A stretch of 64,000 bases of DNA from NCBI RefSeq assembly GCF_028618575.1, contig NZ_JAQITA010000008.1:39945-103944 (forward strand), in the 5' to 3' direction. Shown here in pieces: positions 20,030 to 30,174 of the stretch. Position 1 is the first letter of the stretch. Each line of letters begins with the position of its first letter. A program made the position numbers and the translations under genes. A model generated the notes under the pieces. The model saw only the letters and a program-made list of their open reading frames with translations, was not told the origin of the DNA and ran no database searches. The DNA comes from Bartonella sp. ML70XJBT.G (GTDB lineage Bacteria; Pseudomonadota; Alphaproteobacteria; Rhizobiales; Rhizobiaceae).

Positions 20030-21037
20030 TTAAATTGCAGGATAAAGTATCATCCATATACCACCGCATATTAAACCAGCGAAAACCGCAAAACCAATAA
20101 ACGAATTCGATTTGAAAAGCTTGAGACATTGTGAACTGTCATTGATATCAATAACTTTAATTTGAACAAACATGTGGACACTTGCCACAAAAATCCCCAA
20201 AAAGCTAATAAGAGGGACTCCTGCCAAATAAAATGCCAAGCTGGTGAGAACCACAAAACCACTATATAAAAAGATCAAAGCACGCTTGGTGCCTTCACCA
20301 AAGAGCAGTGCCGTAGAACGTACCCCAACTGTAGCATCATCCTCTTTATCTTGATGCGCGTAAATTGTATCGTATCCTATTGTCCATAAGATGGATCCCA
20401 TATAAAGTAAAATTGGTGCCCAACTCAGACTCCCATACACAACGGCCCACCCCATTAATGCCCCCCAATTAAATGCAATACCTAAAAAAAACTGGGGCCA
20501 ATATGTTACGCGTTTCATAAAAGGGTAAAGTGCAACTGCTACCAATGACGAAATCCCTAGAAAAAAACTGTATCTATTAAATTGTGATAGAATGCCTAAA
20601 CCAACCAAACATTGCACCAATATAAAAAGCTTTGCTTGAAAACGACTCACATGGCCTGTTGGTAATGGACGAGAACGTGTTCTCTCTACCTGAGAATCAA
20701 TTTGATGATCGATAAGATCATTCCAAGTACACCCTGCCCCCCGCATCGCTACAGAACCTAAAAAGAACAGAAAGAGATACCAACACCAATGAAAGAACAT
20801 TGATATAAAAGGTAATTGCTGCATTTCATAAGAGAGAAAAGCCATCGTTGTTGACCAAAAACAAGGCCACATCAATAGCTGCCACCCGATAGGACGGTCC
20901 CAACGTGCTAATTGAGCATAAAACCATACCGAAGCAGGCAGAAAACGATAGACCCACTGTTTGGAAGATGCATCCATCACTCGTCCCTGATTCTCGCAGG
21001 ATTGAATATGTGCAATATTTTTACTTTTTTTCATCAA
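20030..21037 (-). CDS. ubiA: 4-hydroxybenzoate polyprenyltransferase
   Basis: UbiA attaches the polyprenyl chain to 4-hydroxybenzoate in ubiquinone synthesis. It is a polytopic membrane prenyltransferase with both Asp-rich motifs: NDLIDHQIDSQVERTRSRPL near residue 110 and DTIYAHQDKEDDATVGV near residue 215. The frame is 335 residues; a start at the internal ATG at 20977 (MDASSKQW) would give 315, nearer the usual length, so the start is uncertain. It is divergent from purD. The side-chain supplier (polyprenyl diphosphate synthase) is at 30.2 kb and ubiG at 51.7 kb. Confidence 0.94.
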   Translation of the reverse strand: MMKKSKNIAHIQSCENQGRVMDASSKQWVYRFLPASVWFYAQLARWDRPIGWQLLMWPCFWSTTMAFLSYEMQQLPFISMFFHWCWYLFLFFLGSVAMRGAGCTWNDLIDHQIDSQVERTRSRPLPTGHVSRFQAKLFILVQCLVGLGILSQFNRYSFFLGISSLVAVALYPFMKRVTYWPQFFLGIAFNWGALMGWAVVYGSLSWAPILLYMGSILWTIGYDTIYAHQDKEDDATVGVRSTALLFGEGTKRALIFLYSGFVVLTSLAFYLAGVPLISFLGIFVASVHMFVQIKVIDINDSSQCLKLFKSNSFIGFAVFAGLICGGIWMILYPAI

Positions 21038-21120
21038 ATAATCTTACCTTTAGTCTTGCGATAGAGGCATTTCATTCTTATGACAAGAATCAATTTAATT
21101 ATCTTCTATGATAGGAGCAA

Positions 21121-22398
21121 ATGATGAACATCCTTCTTATCGGCTCGGGCGGACGCGAACATGCTTTGGCGTGGAAAATAGCAGCATCGCCACTGCTAAC
21201 GAAATTATATTGTGCTCCTGGAAATCCTGCAACAATGGAACATGGTGAAAATATTGATTTAAACATTGATGACCATTCTCTCGTCATTGACTTTTGTAAA
21301 ACGCATTCTATTGATCTTGTCGTTGTTGGACCAGAAGCACCACTCGTTGCAGGTATAACAGATGCCCTTAATAAGGCTGATATCTGTGTATTTGGACCTA
21401 CTCAACAAGCTGCCAAGTTGGAAGGTTCAAAAGCTTTTACAAAAGATCTATGCCGTCAAAATAACATTCCTACAGCCTCCTATCAATGCTTTGATGATTC
21501 TGCAAAAGCCAAAGCCTATATTCAGAAACAAGGTGTTCCCATTGTTGTTAAAGATGATGATTTAGCGGCCGGTAAAGGTGTTGTCGTTGCAACAACTCTG
21601 GAAGAAGCATTTAATGCTGTTGATGCCTGCTTTAAAAGTACCTCCTGCAATGCGGCAAAAAAAGTTGTTGTCGAGTCTTTCCTTGAAGGTGAAGAAGCAA
21701 GCTTCTTTTGTCTTTGTGATGGTAAAATTGCCCTTCCCTTTGGATCAGCACAAGACCATAAACGTGTGGGTGATGGGGATACTGGAGCAAATACCGGTGG
21801 CATGGGCGCTTATTCACCAGCTCCTATCATGACCAAAGAAATGATTGATCGTACCCTCAAAGAGATTGTTGAACCGGCTCTACATAGTATGAATGCAATG
21901 GGATCTCCCTTTAAAGGTATTCTCTTTGTCGGATTGATGATAACACAAAAAGGACCTGAACTTATTGAATTTAATGTGCGATTTGGCGATCCTGAATGTC
22001 AGGTTTTAATGATGCGTCTTGAAGATGATATTCTGCCAATTCTTTTTGCTGCTGCTCAGGGAAAACTTGAACAAAAATCCCTGCAATGGTCTCAAAAAAC
22101 TGCCTTGACTGTCGTTATGGCTGCAAAAGGTTATCCAGAATCTCCCCAAAAAGGTACTGTTATCCGTAATCTTGACAAGGTCAATGCTCTCTCTGATGTG
22201 AAAGTTTTTCAAGCCGGCACTCTGTTGTGCAATGGAGAACTCATTGCTAATGGTGGACGCGTTTTAAATATAACAGCAACGGGCAAAACTGTTATGCAAG
22301 CACAAAAACGCGCCTATGAAGCTGTCGATTGTATTGATTGGCCCGAAGGTTTTGTCCGCCGCGATATTGGCTGGAGAGCCATTGCGCAAAAAAGCTGA
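21121..22398 (+). CDS. purD: Phosphoribosylamine-glycine ligase
   Basis: PurD joins phosphoribosylamine and glycine with ATP in purine synthesis. The 425-residue length is standard, and [56 protein letters not shown] (in part [12 protein letters not shown]) and [11 protein letters not shown] are all present. One oddity is in the ATP-grasp nucleotide loop: the family consensus VVKADGLAAGKG reads [12 protein letters not shown], replacing a small residue and a glycine by aspartates. The ribosome site AGGAG at about 21114 fits either of two tandem ATGs (21121, 21124); the second gives the usual N-terminus. Confidence 0.95.
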   Translation: MMNILLIGSGGREHALAWKIAASPLLTKLYCAPGNPATMEHGENIDLNIDDHSLVIDFCKTHSIDLVVVGPEAPLVAGITDALNKADICVFGPTQQAAKLEGSKAFTKDLCRQNNIPTASYQCFDDSAKAKAYIQKQGVPIVVKDDDLAAGKGVVVATTLEEAFNAVDACFKSTSCNAAKKVVVESFLEGEEASFFCLCDGKIALPFGSAQDHKRVGDGDTGANTGGMGAYSPAPIMTKEMIDRTLKEIVEPALHSMNAMGSPFKGILFVGLMITQKGPELIEFNVRFGDPECQVLMMRLEDDILPILFAAAQGKLEQKSLQWSQKTALTVVMAAKGYPESPQKGTVIRNLDKVNALSDVKVFQAGTLLCNGELIANGGRVLNITATGKTVMQAQKRAYEAVDCIDWPEGFVRRDIGWRAIAQKS

Positions 22399-22963
22399 AT
22401 TCCTTGAACTTTTCCTTTTATGATTTCATAACTTCAAGCGGATAACATGTAACATGAATCTGCTAACCGTTCCACGCCTCTTGTGATTTTAGAAAAATAT
22501 CAGTTATTTTTAAAAATAAAAATTATAAATAAACAATTCACGCCCTTCACGGAATAAGTAAAGCAATAATCTACCTTATGAGATTATGATTGGAACCATA
22601 TAATTCTCAGTGTTTGTATTTCTTTAAAATTTATTTACCAAAGTATGAAAATAAATCTTACCTCTTGTCATTGCCTTGCACAAAAAATCCGTGAAATTTT
22701 TCTATTTTTACTTACCAACATGCTTTAATCACATCGCAAAATCAAAGCTTACATTTGTTCATAAGTTTTTTATTATCATTAAAACAATAACTTAATTGTC
22801 CTTAAGAAAACATTATTTTTGTCATCAAAATGGCAAAAATATCTACCGCGAAAACCTTCTGTAAACAGATGTTGTCAAGCAAAGCTCTCTTTGACAAGTG
22901 CAAACAAAACACAGCGGAATAAATAGCCATAGCAGTATAATCGTAGAAAAAAGCACATAAGGT
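22399..22963. other. Intergenic, 565 bp, no gene seen
   Basis: This AT-rich gap between the convergent purD and a hypothetical gene shows no open frame with coding character and no recognisable copy of the integrase element. It may be decayed coding DNA, but nothing identifies it. Confidence 0.5.
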
Positions 22964-23491
22964 CTATTGCAGGGCAACTCGATTCGCGATAACCAAACGC
23001 AAACCTAACGGATGGCTATAACGAAGTGAGAAACGCTTTTGCTTAGAATGCAGTGTTGTATAAAAAAAGCGGCGTAAATCAAAACGATCTTTGACAACCA
23101 TAACACGATTATCTTCATTGATCATCAGCATAGGAAGATCATAAGTATCCGCCCATAAGCGCCAATCTAAAAGAACATTATTCAAATCTCTAGAAACTAA
23201 AAGAGGGATGCAAACTTCCTCATCTCTATGCAGCAATTCTAATGCAACGGCTCTTTCTCCTGAATGCGTTTCTACAGTACGTGCTGCAATTCCTTTGAAA
23301 TGATAAGATGGCATTAAATGCGATAAGCTTGCAGGGGCCTCTGTTTTAAAGAAAACACCACGATCACTTAACGAACAAAGTATTTTATTGCCCGTTTTTG
23401 ATGAAAAATAAGTCGTTGTTTGTGGCAAATGGCACGGATCCAACCGAAATTCAAGCACCGCTTTTGCCTGATTAAAGCATTGATTAGCCAT
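22964..23491 (-). CDS. Hypothetical protein, possible DUF6101 family
   Basis: The 175-residue product is soluble with no signal peptide or membrane segment. It starts with a short N-terminal part (LEFRLDPCHLPQ), then RGVFFKTEAPASLSHLMP, ALELLHRDEEVCIPLL and a basic C-terminus (KRFSLRYSHPLGLRLVIAN). The organisation (a strand-rich body comparing hydroxylated ligand strands, ending in arginine-rich segments) recalls rhizobial DUF6101 proteins, but I cannot confirm this and no function is known. Codon use looks like its neighbours. It stands alone, 150 bp from the dehydrogenase gene. Confidence 0.7.
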   Translation of the reverse strand: MANQCFNQAKAVLEFRLDPCHLPQTTTYFSSKTGNKILCSLSDRGVFFKTEAPASLSHLMPSYHFKGIAARTVETHSGERAVALELLHRDEEVCIPLLVSRDLNNVLLDWRLWADTYDLPMLMINEDNRVMVVKDRFDLRRFFYTTLHSKQKRFSLRYSHPLGLRLVIANRVALQ

Positions 23492-23641
23492 ATATAGTGT
23501 CCCAATTTATTTTAATAATACTATACCCTTTAACAGCTTTTTCTCATTGGATTATTAAAAGATTGAATAAAAAACAACTGGTTTCTTTTTTGGTTATTGA
23601 AATCTAAACAAAAACACATGACAAAATTTATCTCTCTTGCA

Positions 23642-25057
23642 TTATAAGACTTTTCCAGGATTCATAATCCCTAAAGGATCGAGCACTTTCTTAATCGCTT
23701 GCATAATATCCAATGCAACAGGCGATTTGAAGGCACGAAGTTCCTCACGCTTAAGTTGACCAATTCCATGCTCAGCAGAAAACGCACCTTGATAGTGCAT
23801 CACTAAACTATGAATACTATGGTTCATTTGTGACCATAACTGCAAAAATACTGCAGGATCAACTCCAACAGGTTGGGTAATATTATAGTGCAAGTTTCCA
23901 TCGCCCATGTGACCAAAACAAACTATCCGCGCACCAGGAGCAATTTCTTCAACAATATTTTCTACATTGGAGATAAAATCAGGAATGGATGCAACAGGCA
24001 CTGCAATATCGTGCTTAATAGATGCGCCTACTAATTTCTGTGCAGGTGATATACTTTCACGCAATTGCCAAAAAAAATCTTGCTGCTTTAACGATTGTGC
24101 AACAACGGCATCTTCTATCACACAATCTTTTAAAGACTCTTCCAAAATAACACTAAGTACTGAAAAGGCTTCCTTTTCCCCCTGTAATGATGAAATGTTA
24201 ATCAATACATACCATTCATGCTCGTGTTCAAGAGGAGATCTTTCACACATCTTATAGTCTAAAGCCATTTGTAAGCTCAGTTTTCCCATAAGCTCAAAAC
24301 CCGTCAACATCTCCCCTCCATGACATTGTGCAAGAGATAAAAGCTCTAGAGCCTTAGCTGGACTACATAAACCAACCAAAGCAACTGCTTTTCCTTTAGG
24401 TTTTGGAAACAGTTTTAAGACCGCTGCTGTTATAACTCCTAAAGTACCTTCTGCTCCAATAAAAAGGTTTTTCAAATCATAACCGCTATTGTCTTTCTTA
24501 ACAAAACGTAAATCATTTAAAATACGACCATCAGGCAAAACGACTTCCAAACCAAGACAAAGTTCACGCATATTTCCATACGCTAAAACAGCTGTCCCCC
24601 CAGCGTTAGATGAAAGATTTCCCCCTATCTGGCAGGAACCTTCTGAAGCCAAAGAAAGAGGAAAAAAACGACCTGCTTCATCTGCTTTTTTCTGTAAGTC
24701 TTGTAAAATAACTCCAGCCTCCACCACAGCAAAATGACCTTCAAGATTTATACATCTTATCTTATTCAGTCGCTCCATAGATAAAAGAACGCTGTTCCCA
24801 CTCTCATCTGGTTGTTGACCACCTACCAGACCCGTATTTCCTCCCTGCGGTACAATCGGTGTGCGCGATTGGCTAGCGAGTTGCATAATTGACGATACTT
24901 CTGCAGGAGAAGAGGGGCGTAAAAGCAATGGTGTCTTCCCATGGAATCGTCCGCGTTCTTCAAGCAAATAGGGTGCAATCAGTGCCTGATCTGTTATAGC
25001 GTTCCCAACACCAACAAGTTTTGTAAATTTTTCAATTAACTCCTGCTCCATCTTCAT
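23642..25057 (-). CDS. FAD-linked 2-hydroxyacid dehydrogenase (D-2-hydroxyglutarate/D-lactate type)
   Basis: The 471-residue flavoprotein has the PCMH-type FAD domain (PQGGNTGLVGGQQPDESGN near residue 70, NLSSNAGGTAVLAYGNMRE near residue 150, FIGAEGTLGVIT near residue 195) and the C-terminal cap with HMGDGNLHYN, FSAEHGIGQLKREEL and NPGKVL. This pattern fits D-2-hydroxyglutarate or D-lactate dehydrogenases (GlcD relatives); the substrate is not fixed by the sequence. Its start overlaps the tsaC stop by 4 bp, so it is the last gene of an rnhB-tsaC-dehydrogenase operon. Confidence 0.9.
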   Translation of the reverse strand: MKMEQELIEKFTKLVGVGNAITDQALIAPYLLEERGRFHGKTPLLLRPSSPAEVSSIMQLASQSRTPIVPQGGNTGLVGGQQPDESGNSVLLSMERLNKIRCINLEGHFAVVEAGVILQDLQKKADEAGRFFPLSLASEGSCQIGGNLSSNAGGTAVLAYGNMRELCLGLEVVLPDGRILNDLRFVKKDNSGYDLKNLFIGAEGTLGVITAAVLKLFPKPKGKAVALVGLCSPAKALELLSLAQCHGGEMLTGFELMGKLSLQMALDYKMCERSPLEHEHEWYVLINISSLQGEKEAFSVLSVILEESLKDCVIEDAVVAQSLKQQDFFWQLRESISPAQKLVGASIKHDIAVPVASIPDFISNVENIVEEIAPGARIVCFGHMGDGNLHYNITQPVGVDPAVFLQLWSQMNHSIHSLVMHYQGAFSAEHGIGQLKREELRAFKSPVALDIMQAIKKVLDPLGIMNPGKVL

Positions 25058-26016
25058 TCCTCTCTTGGAGCCGCTGCACGTATGAGACGATCATTAATTG
25101 CCTCACCTAACCCATATGTTGGAATCGGTTCTACGGCAATAGATCGTACCTTTAATGAATCCAACTCTCTCAAATATTGAAATAAATGAGAGGCGGCCTC
25201 TTCTAGCCGTCCGCTCTCGCTCAGATTTAAAACAGAAATAGCATTTTCAACCCCCATAATGCGTTCTCTACCAAATGCTAAAAGGGCTTCACCGTTTTCA
25301 ACCTTATCCACATTTAAACGAATCACAGCATTTGGTGCATAATGCGATTTTAACATACCTGGTGCTTCAATCTCAGCCCGCTGATCTATCCGTTTTAATG
25401 ATCTTCCTGCAACTTTTTCAATCTTTTGTGCCACAAGCCCTCCAGCACGCAAAAGGTAAATATCTTCATGACAAACCTTAATAATTGTTGATTCAATCCC
25501 TATTTTGCAACATCCTCCGTCCAGTATCAAAGGAACAGATCTCCCTAAAGATGCAAAAACAGCTTCAGCACACGTGGGACTAAGACGCCCTGACTGATTT
25601 GCACTAGGAGCAGCAAGAGGTCGACCAAAATATTCCACAATTTCTGCAAAACGACTATTGGGAAAACGAATAGCCAGTGTATTCAGACCAGAAGTGGTTA
25701 AAGAGTGGATATTATGCTGTGCCTTTAAAGGGAGAACAAATGTTAAAGGTCCTGGCCAAAATACCTCCATTAATCGACGCGAAAGAGAATCAATTTCAAC
25801 ATAGCGCTGCGCCATATCAATGCTGCTAACATGGGCAATAAGAGGATTAAATTGTGGACGCTTCTTTATCGAAAAAATAGAAGCCACTGCCTGCCCATTG
25901 GTTGCATCTCCTGCCAATCCGTAGACCGTTTCTGTTGGTAGAGCGACTAACTTCCCTTGTTCAAGAAATGCAACGGCTTGCTTTATCGAAGCGCTATTGA
26001 GAGGTAGAATTGTCAT
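25054..26016 (-). CDS. tsaC: L-threonylcarbamoyladenylate synthase (Sua5 type)
   Basis: The enzyme makes threonylcarbamoyl-AMP for the universal t6A37 tRNA modification. The YrdC domain is visible with [14 protein letters not shown] near residue 28, [13 protein letters not shown] near residue 51 and [13 protein letters not shown] near residue 138. At 320 residues it carries the C-terminal Sua5 extension ([12 protein letters not shown] onward), unlike the short TsaC of enterics. It overlaps rnhB and the dehydrogenase gene by 4 bp on each side. Confidence 0.93.
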   Translation of the reverse strand: MTILPLNSASIKQAVAFLEQGKLVALPTETVYGLAGDATNGQAVASIFSIKKRPQFNPLIAHVSSIDMAQRYVEIDSLSRRLMEVFWPGPLTFVLPLKAQHNIHSLTTSGLNTLAIRFPNSRFAEIVEYFGRPLAAPSANQSGRLSPTCAEAVFASLGRSVPLILDGGCCKIGIESTIIKVCHEDIYLLRAGGLVAQKIEKVAGRSLKRIDQRAEIEAPGMLKSHYAPNAVIRLNVDKVENGEALLAFGRERIMGVENAISVLNLSESGRLEEAASHLFQYLRELDSLKVRSIAVEPIPTYGLGEAINDRLIRAAAPREE

Positions 26017-26654
26017 AAAACATCATTCCTATCCCCCCCTTTGAGAGGCGCAAAACTATAACGATGTAATCCCACAATTGGCCCATATTTATCAAGAGCA
26101 ATACGATGTGCTCGCGTTGCGTAGCCTACATGCTTCTCTAAACCATAGCCTTTATAAACTTGTCCTGCATGTTCCATCATTCGATCCCGTGTTACTTTAG
26201 CAATAATAGACGCTGCTGCAATTGAAACCGAACGCTGATCGCCTTTAATCAAAGCAGTTGCTGGACATGGTAGCTCAAAGGGAATATCACGTCCATCAAT
26301 GAGTGCATAGTGAACTGGAATTGCTAATCCTGTAAGACAGCGACGCATTGCTTCTAAAGTTGCTTTTCTAATATTAGACTGATCAATCGTATGAGCGCAA
26401 AGACTAGCAATTGAAATTGCTAAGGCATTTTGTAAAATTTCATTGTATAATTTTTTACGTTGTAGAAGAGACAACTTCTTTGAATCATTTAACCCATCAG
26501 GAATATGATCTTTATCCAAAATGACTGCTGCTGTTACTACAGGTCCAGCAAGAGGCCCACGCCCTACTTCATCAACACCCGCTATATGAAAAAAACCTTG
26601 GTTTTGCAAATCTGATTCATATGAAAAATTCGGCTGAAGTGGTAAATTGGACAT
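26013..26654 (-). CDS. rnhB: Ribonuclease HII
   Basis: RNase HII removes ribonucleotides from DNA. The 213-residue product has the acidic active-site motifs: [18 protein letters not shown] near residue 27, the aspartate in [10 protein letters not shown] near residue 118, and [12 protein letters not shown] near residue 150. It is the first gene of a three-gene operon. The window thus encodes both RNase HI (3.1 kb) and RNase HII. Confidence 0.96.
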   Translation of the reverse strand: MSNLPLQPNFSYESDLQNQGFFHIAGVDEVGRGPLAGPVVTAAVILDKDHIPDGLNDSKKLSLLQRKKLYNEILQNALAISIASLCAHTIDQSNIRKATLEAMRRCLTGLAIPVHYALIDGRDIPFELPCPATALIKGDQRSVSIAAASIIAKVTRDRMMEHAGQVYKGYGLEKHVGYATRAHRIALDKYGPIVGLHRYSFAPLKGGDRNDVL

Positions 26655-26918
26655 TTTTTATAAATCACAAATACAAAGAAATATATCCATTTCACAGCCT
26701 GCTCTTTTCTGCAAGCCCTACAGTAAAAATAACTTCTCAAATATCTCCGTGAACTCTTCTATCAACACAGAAATAAAAGAAGGCAATTATAGAGTCTCTT
26801 GCAACACTCTCTGATTCTTCCGTGAAAATATTATCTTAGCATGTGCTTATCTGATCTAGAAAACAAAAATACTTATTCTCTTATCTCATCACTCCATTGC
26901 ACATAATAAAAACCTTTA

Positions 26919-27857
26919 TCAAATAAGCTCTTTCTTCACCTTTGTCTCTTCAGTCTTTCCTAAAGTTATGATCGGTTGCACAAACCAACTTGGATGCATC
27001 GATTTAATAAAAACAGCTGCTTGTTGTGCAGCTTGTTGATTCTTAAAAATACCAAAACAAGTTGCTCCCGTTCCAGACATACGAGAAAAAAGAGAGCCAC
27101 ACTCATCTAGTGTAGATAACACTTCCTGTAATTGAGGTGCAACTTTCAAGGCAGGAGCAAAAAGATCATTGCGCGTTTCTTGTAACGCCTCAACCAATGC
27201 ATCAACTGTCTTCAGAGCTTCTGGATTAATCTTTAGAGGGAAATAGTTAGACTTTTCTAAAGCCTTAAAAACAGCTTTCGTTGCAATCTGTTGTCCATGA
27301 TTTACTAACACCATGGCAAGAGAACAAGCCTCCTTTATTCGTGTCATATCTTGGCCAATCTCTTTGACAAAAAGCGGCTGCTGATATTCCAATGCCAAAA
27401 GGCACATGGGTACATCGGCACCAAGAACGACGCTCATTTCTGCTAATTTTTCATAAGAATAATCAAGATTCCACTGTTGATGCAATATACTTACAACAGC
27501 CGCGGCATCACCAGAGCCACCACCAATACCTGAAGCAATAGGCAATGTTTTAACAAGTTTCAAAAAAGCTGGTTTAGCATTTTCAGGAAAGGTCTTGCGC
27601 ATAAAATCACGTGCGCGGATAACCAAATTCTCTGAATCAGCAATAAGGCCTTTTGCAAATGGACCTGTTAGAACAAAGTGATCATTTTTACACGGAGCAT
27701 AGCTTAAACAATCACCACTGAGACTAAAATAGACTAAACTTTCTATTAAATGATAACCATCAGCGCGCTGTCCAACAATATGTAAAGCCAAATTCAGCTT
27801 AATGGGGGTGAATCTATAAGAATAACCTTTGAATGAAGTTCGTACATCCGAAATCAT
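26919..27857 (-). CDS. ispE: 4-diphosphocytidyl-2-C-methyl-D-erythritol kinase
   Basis: IspE is the GHMP kinase of the MEP pathway. The 312-residue product has the substrate loop [24 protein letters not shown] segment ([13 protein letters not shown]), the ATP loop [17 protein letters not shown] near residue 107 and the late [12 protein letters not shown] motif near residue 263. Its start overlaps the stop of the upstream small membrane protein gene by 4 bp. A 262 bp gap with no gene separates it from rnhB. Confidence 0.95.
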   Translation of the reverse strand: MISDVRTSFKGYSYRFTPIKLNLALHIVGQRADGYHLIESLVYFSLSGDCLSYAPCKNDHFVLTGPFAKGLIADSENLVIRARDFMRKTFPENAKPAFLKLVKTLPIASGIGGGSGDAAAVVSILHQQWNLDYSYEKLAEMSVVLGADVPMCLLALEYQQPLFVKEIGQDMTRIKEACSLAMVLVNHGQQIATKAVFKALEKSNYFPLKINPEALKTVDALVEALQETRNDLFAPALKVAPQLQEVLSTLDECGSLFSRMSGTGATCFGIFKNQQAAQQAAVFIKSMHPSWFVQPIITLGKTEETKVKKELI

Positions 27858-28054
27858 CTGACGTAATATTCACCTGTATAGGGATCCTTTACCAACCTAC
27901 CCCGTTTTTTTGTACTCGGTTTAGCTTCTTCTATCCCTCCTCCCGACAACATCTTCTGCAACCGTTTCCTCATTAAATCATAAATATGAAAAGCTGCTAT
28001 ACACAATAAACTGAATGCAATCATTCGCACCACTTCAAGTCCGTTCTTTCTCAC
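27854..28054 (-). CDS. Small single-pass membrane protein, unknown function
   Basis: The 66-residue product has one N-terminal transmembrane helix ([20 protein letters not shown], residues 9-28), a basic linker and the C-terminal motif [14 protein letters not shown]. That ending resembles small membrane proteins with a conserved KDPxTGxYV-type tail found in many proteobacteria, whose role is unknown. The 4-bp ATGA overlap with ispE indicates co-translation and supports it as a real gene. Confidence 0.75.
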   Translation of the reverse strand: MRKNGLEVVRMIAFSLLCIAAFHIYDLMRKRLQKMLSGGGIEEAKPSTKKRGRLVKDPYTGEYYVR

Positions 28055-28112
28055 AACTATTTTTAGGTAAAATTACTAGCTCTCCCGCGTAGCTCTTAGA
28101 TTGTCCCCCTCA

Positions 28113-28964
28113 TCACAAACCATAACGTTGCCACAGTGCACGCTCTTGTGCGGTTATGAATACACTGTCAACTGCTGTAGAAACCACATGAGCCGTAACT
28201 CCTGCAGGCGTTTTAGGTCCTAAAAGACTTTTTGGAGGCGTAATTAATCGAAGTTTTGTATCATCCCCAAAGCGTTCTTTAATAACAGAACGCACATCAT
28301 TCAATCCATCAACAAGGCCAAGTTCAATGCCTTTCTTCCCACTCCAAAACATTCCTGTAAAAATATCTGGATCATTTGATAGCTTTGCTGCACGCCGTTC
28401 TTTAACCAAATCAATAAACGTCTGATGAACTTCGAGTTGTAGAGATTTCAAATGCTCAATATCTGCCTTCTTTTCAGGTTGGAATGGATCCAAGGTAACC
28501 TTGTTTTTTCCCGCCGTGTAAACACGCCGCTCAACACCAATTTTCTTCAAAAGCTCAGGAAAACCAAAGGATGCTGACACAACTCCTATAGAGCCAACAA
28601 TCGAAGAAGGATCAGCAAAAATCTCATCCCCCGCACAAGCAATCATATAACCACCCGATGCAGCTACATCTTCAATAAATACAAGAACCTGTTTCTTTTT
28701 TTCCTCTGCCAAATCACGGATGCGCTTAAAAATAAGACGTGATTGCACGGGCGAACCACCAGGAGAATTAAGAATAAGTGCAACAGCCGGCGCCTTTTTG
28801 TATGCAAAAGCCTTGTCTAAAAGATTTGCACACCTCCCCAAGGAAAGCGTCCGTGACATCAGTGTCGTTGAATCCATAATCGCCCCATGAAGGCGCACCA
28901 CAGGGATTTCAAGTTTACTAGAATAAAAACGATGCGGAATAAGATTTTTGATAACTTCCATCAA
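28113..28964 (-). CDS. S49 family signal peptide peptidase (SppA/SohB-like)
   Basis: The 283-residue product is a single-domain S49 serine peptidase. The nucleophile serine is in DVAASGGYMIACAGDEI near residue 103, followed by the SSIVGSIGVVSASFGF block, and the general-base lysine is in AGKNKVTLDP near residue 155. SppA-type enzymes degrade leftover signal peptides at the membrane. No clear N-terminal membrane anchor is seen, unlike SohB. It is 58 bp upstream of the small membrane protein gene and probably co-transcribed with it. Confidence 0.9.
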   Translation of the reverse strand: MMEVIKNLIPHRFYSSKLEIPVVRLHGAIMDSTTLMSRTLSLGRCANLLDKAFAYKKAPAVALILNSPGGSPVQSRLIFKRIRDLAEEKKKQVLVFIEDVAASGGYMIACAGDEIFADPSSIVGSIGVVSASFGFPELLKKIGVERRVYTAGKNKVTLDPFQPEKKADIEHLKSLQLEVHQTFIDLVKERRAAKLSNDPDIFTGMFWSGKKGIELGLVDGLNDVRSVIKERFGDDTKLRLITPPKSLLGPKTPAGVTAHVVSTAVDSVFITAQERALWQRYGL

Positions 28965-29152
28965 AACAAAGCTTCCTTATAAGCTAGGAGAAAAGATAAA
29001 CTAATAAAAAGGGAACAACATAACTAAACACAAAATTGGCGACACAAGTCCGAAATATAGTATCACATCCCACTTCACTCAAAATCTAAATCTCCTTTAG
29101 AGGGTTAAAGGTTAAGTTTGAATTTAAATAATAACTTGAAAAATACAAGATA

Positions 29153-29944
29153 TCATTTAAAAAGTTCCCACAAACTTATACATCCATTATTGATTGCATC
29201 AATCCGCGGTGAAAAAGCATCACTCCTATCCTCATGCATAATCAATGCCGGTAATATAGATAGGGCCGCTCTACTTCCTCGTTTCGCATAAAATAAAACA
29301 CGAATTGCCGCCGTTGTCGCACGTGCATGAACGGGAATGATACAGATACCACCAAAGCGTCCTTTTAAAGCGTAGAGAATATCATTTAGTGATTGCGGAC
29401 GTGCAATTAACCCTAAATATCCACCTGGCTTAACAATTGCTGCTGCACTTCGTAACCAATGATCAAACATGTCTTCAGACATAACATGTGCCTCAGATTT
29501 TTGTTTATCAGGTGTTTTGCGATCGGTAAGATTGTTAAAAGGCGGATTCATAATCGCAAAATCAAAAGAATTATCCACCAATCCTACTTTTAAACGATTC
29601 TTCCCTTTCAAGGTAACATCTGCTTCTAACAAACAAATTCGCTCAGCTAATTTTTCATTCTGTTTGAGCATAAGTGTTTTTTGTGCGTAAGAGACCATAA
29701 AAACTGAGCGCTCAACCAATGTCACATGAACTTGTGGGCAACGCGCAGCAACCGCCAACCCTGCTGCACCAGCACCCGCTCCTAAATCAACAACCTTGCC
29801 CTTTAAATGACTGGGAACCAAACTGGCTAACAACATAGCATCCATTCCAGAGCGATGACCATGGGTGCGTGGTTGAACCAAATAAAACTTCCCGCGATGA
29901 AAACTGTCTATTGTTTCATCAGTCTGATTCGTTGTTTTATCCAT
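29153..29944 (-). CDS. tRNA1(Val) A37 N6-methyltransferase-like (TrmN6 family)
   Basis: A 263-residue class I SAM-dependent methyltransferase. Motif I is VVDLGAGAGAAGLAVAAR near residue 52, and the base-methylating NPPFN motif appears as FAIMNPPFNN near residue 133. N-terminal GKFYLVQPRTHGHRSGMDAMLLAS is the typical start of the family that methylates A37 of tRNA1(Val). The target is inferred from family membership. It is divergent from the polyprenyl diphosphate synthase gene. Confidence 0.85.
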   Translation of the reverse strand: MDKTTNQTDETIDSFHRGKFYLVQPRTHGHRSGMDAMLLASLVPSHLKGKVVDLGAGAGAAGLAVAARCPQVHVTLVERSVFMVSYAQKTLMLKQNEKLAERICLLEADVTLKGKNRLKVGLVDNSFDFAIMNPPFNNLTDRKTPDKQKSEAHVMSEDMFDHWLRSAAAIVKPGGYLGLIARPQSLNDILYALKGRFGGICIIPVHARATTAAIRVLFYAKRGSRAALSILPALIMHEDRSDAFSPRIDAINNGCISLWELFK

Positions 29945-30174
29945 TTATGAAAGCCTAATGTTTATTATAAACTATCTTTTTTCTTATTCAGTGCTGCTCA
30001 AACAAAGCTATTTCAAACTTTTCCTCTTGAACTTTATCACAGCAATATTCCACAAACTTCAAAACATTTCTTACAAAGATCATCCAAAGCTTGTGTCAAA
30101 ACAAAACCCCCTTTATGTTAGTGGACAAAATAGAAATCACATAAGTCCATTGCAATACTCTAGGAGTAAACATA

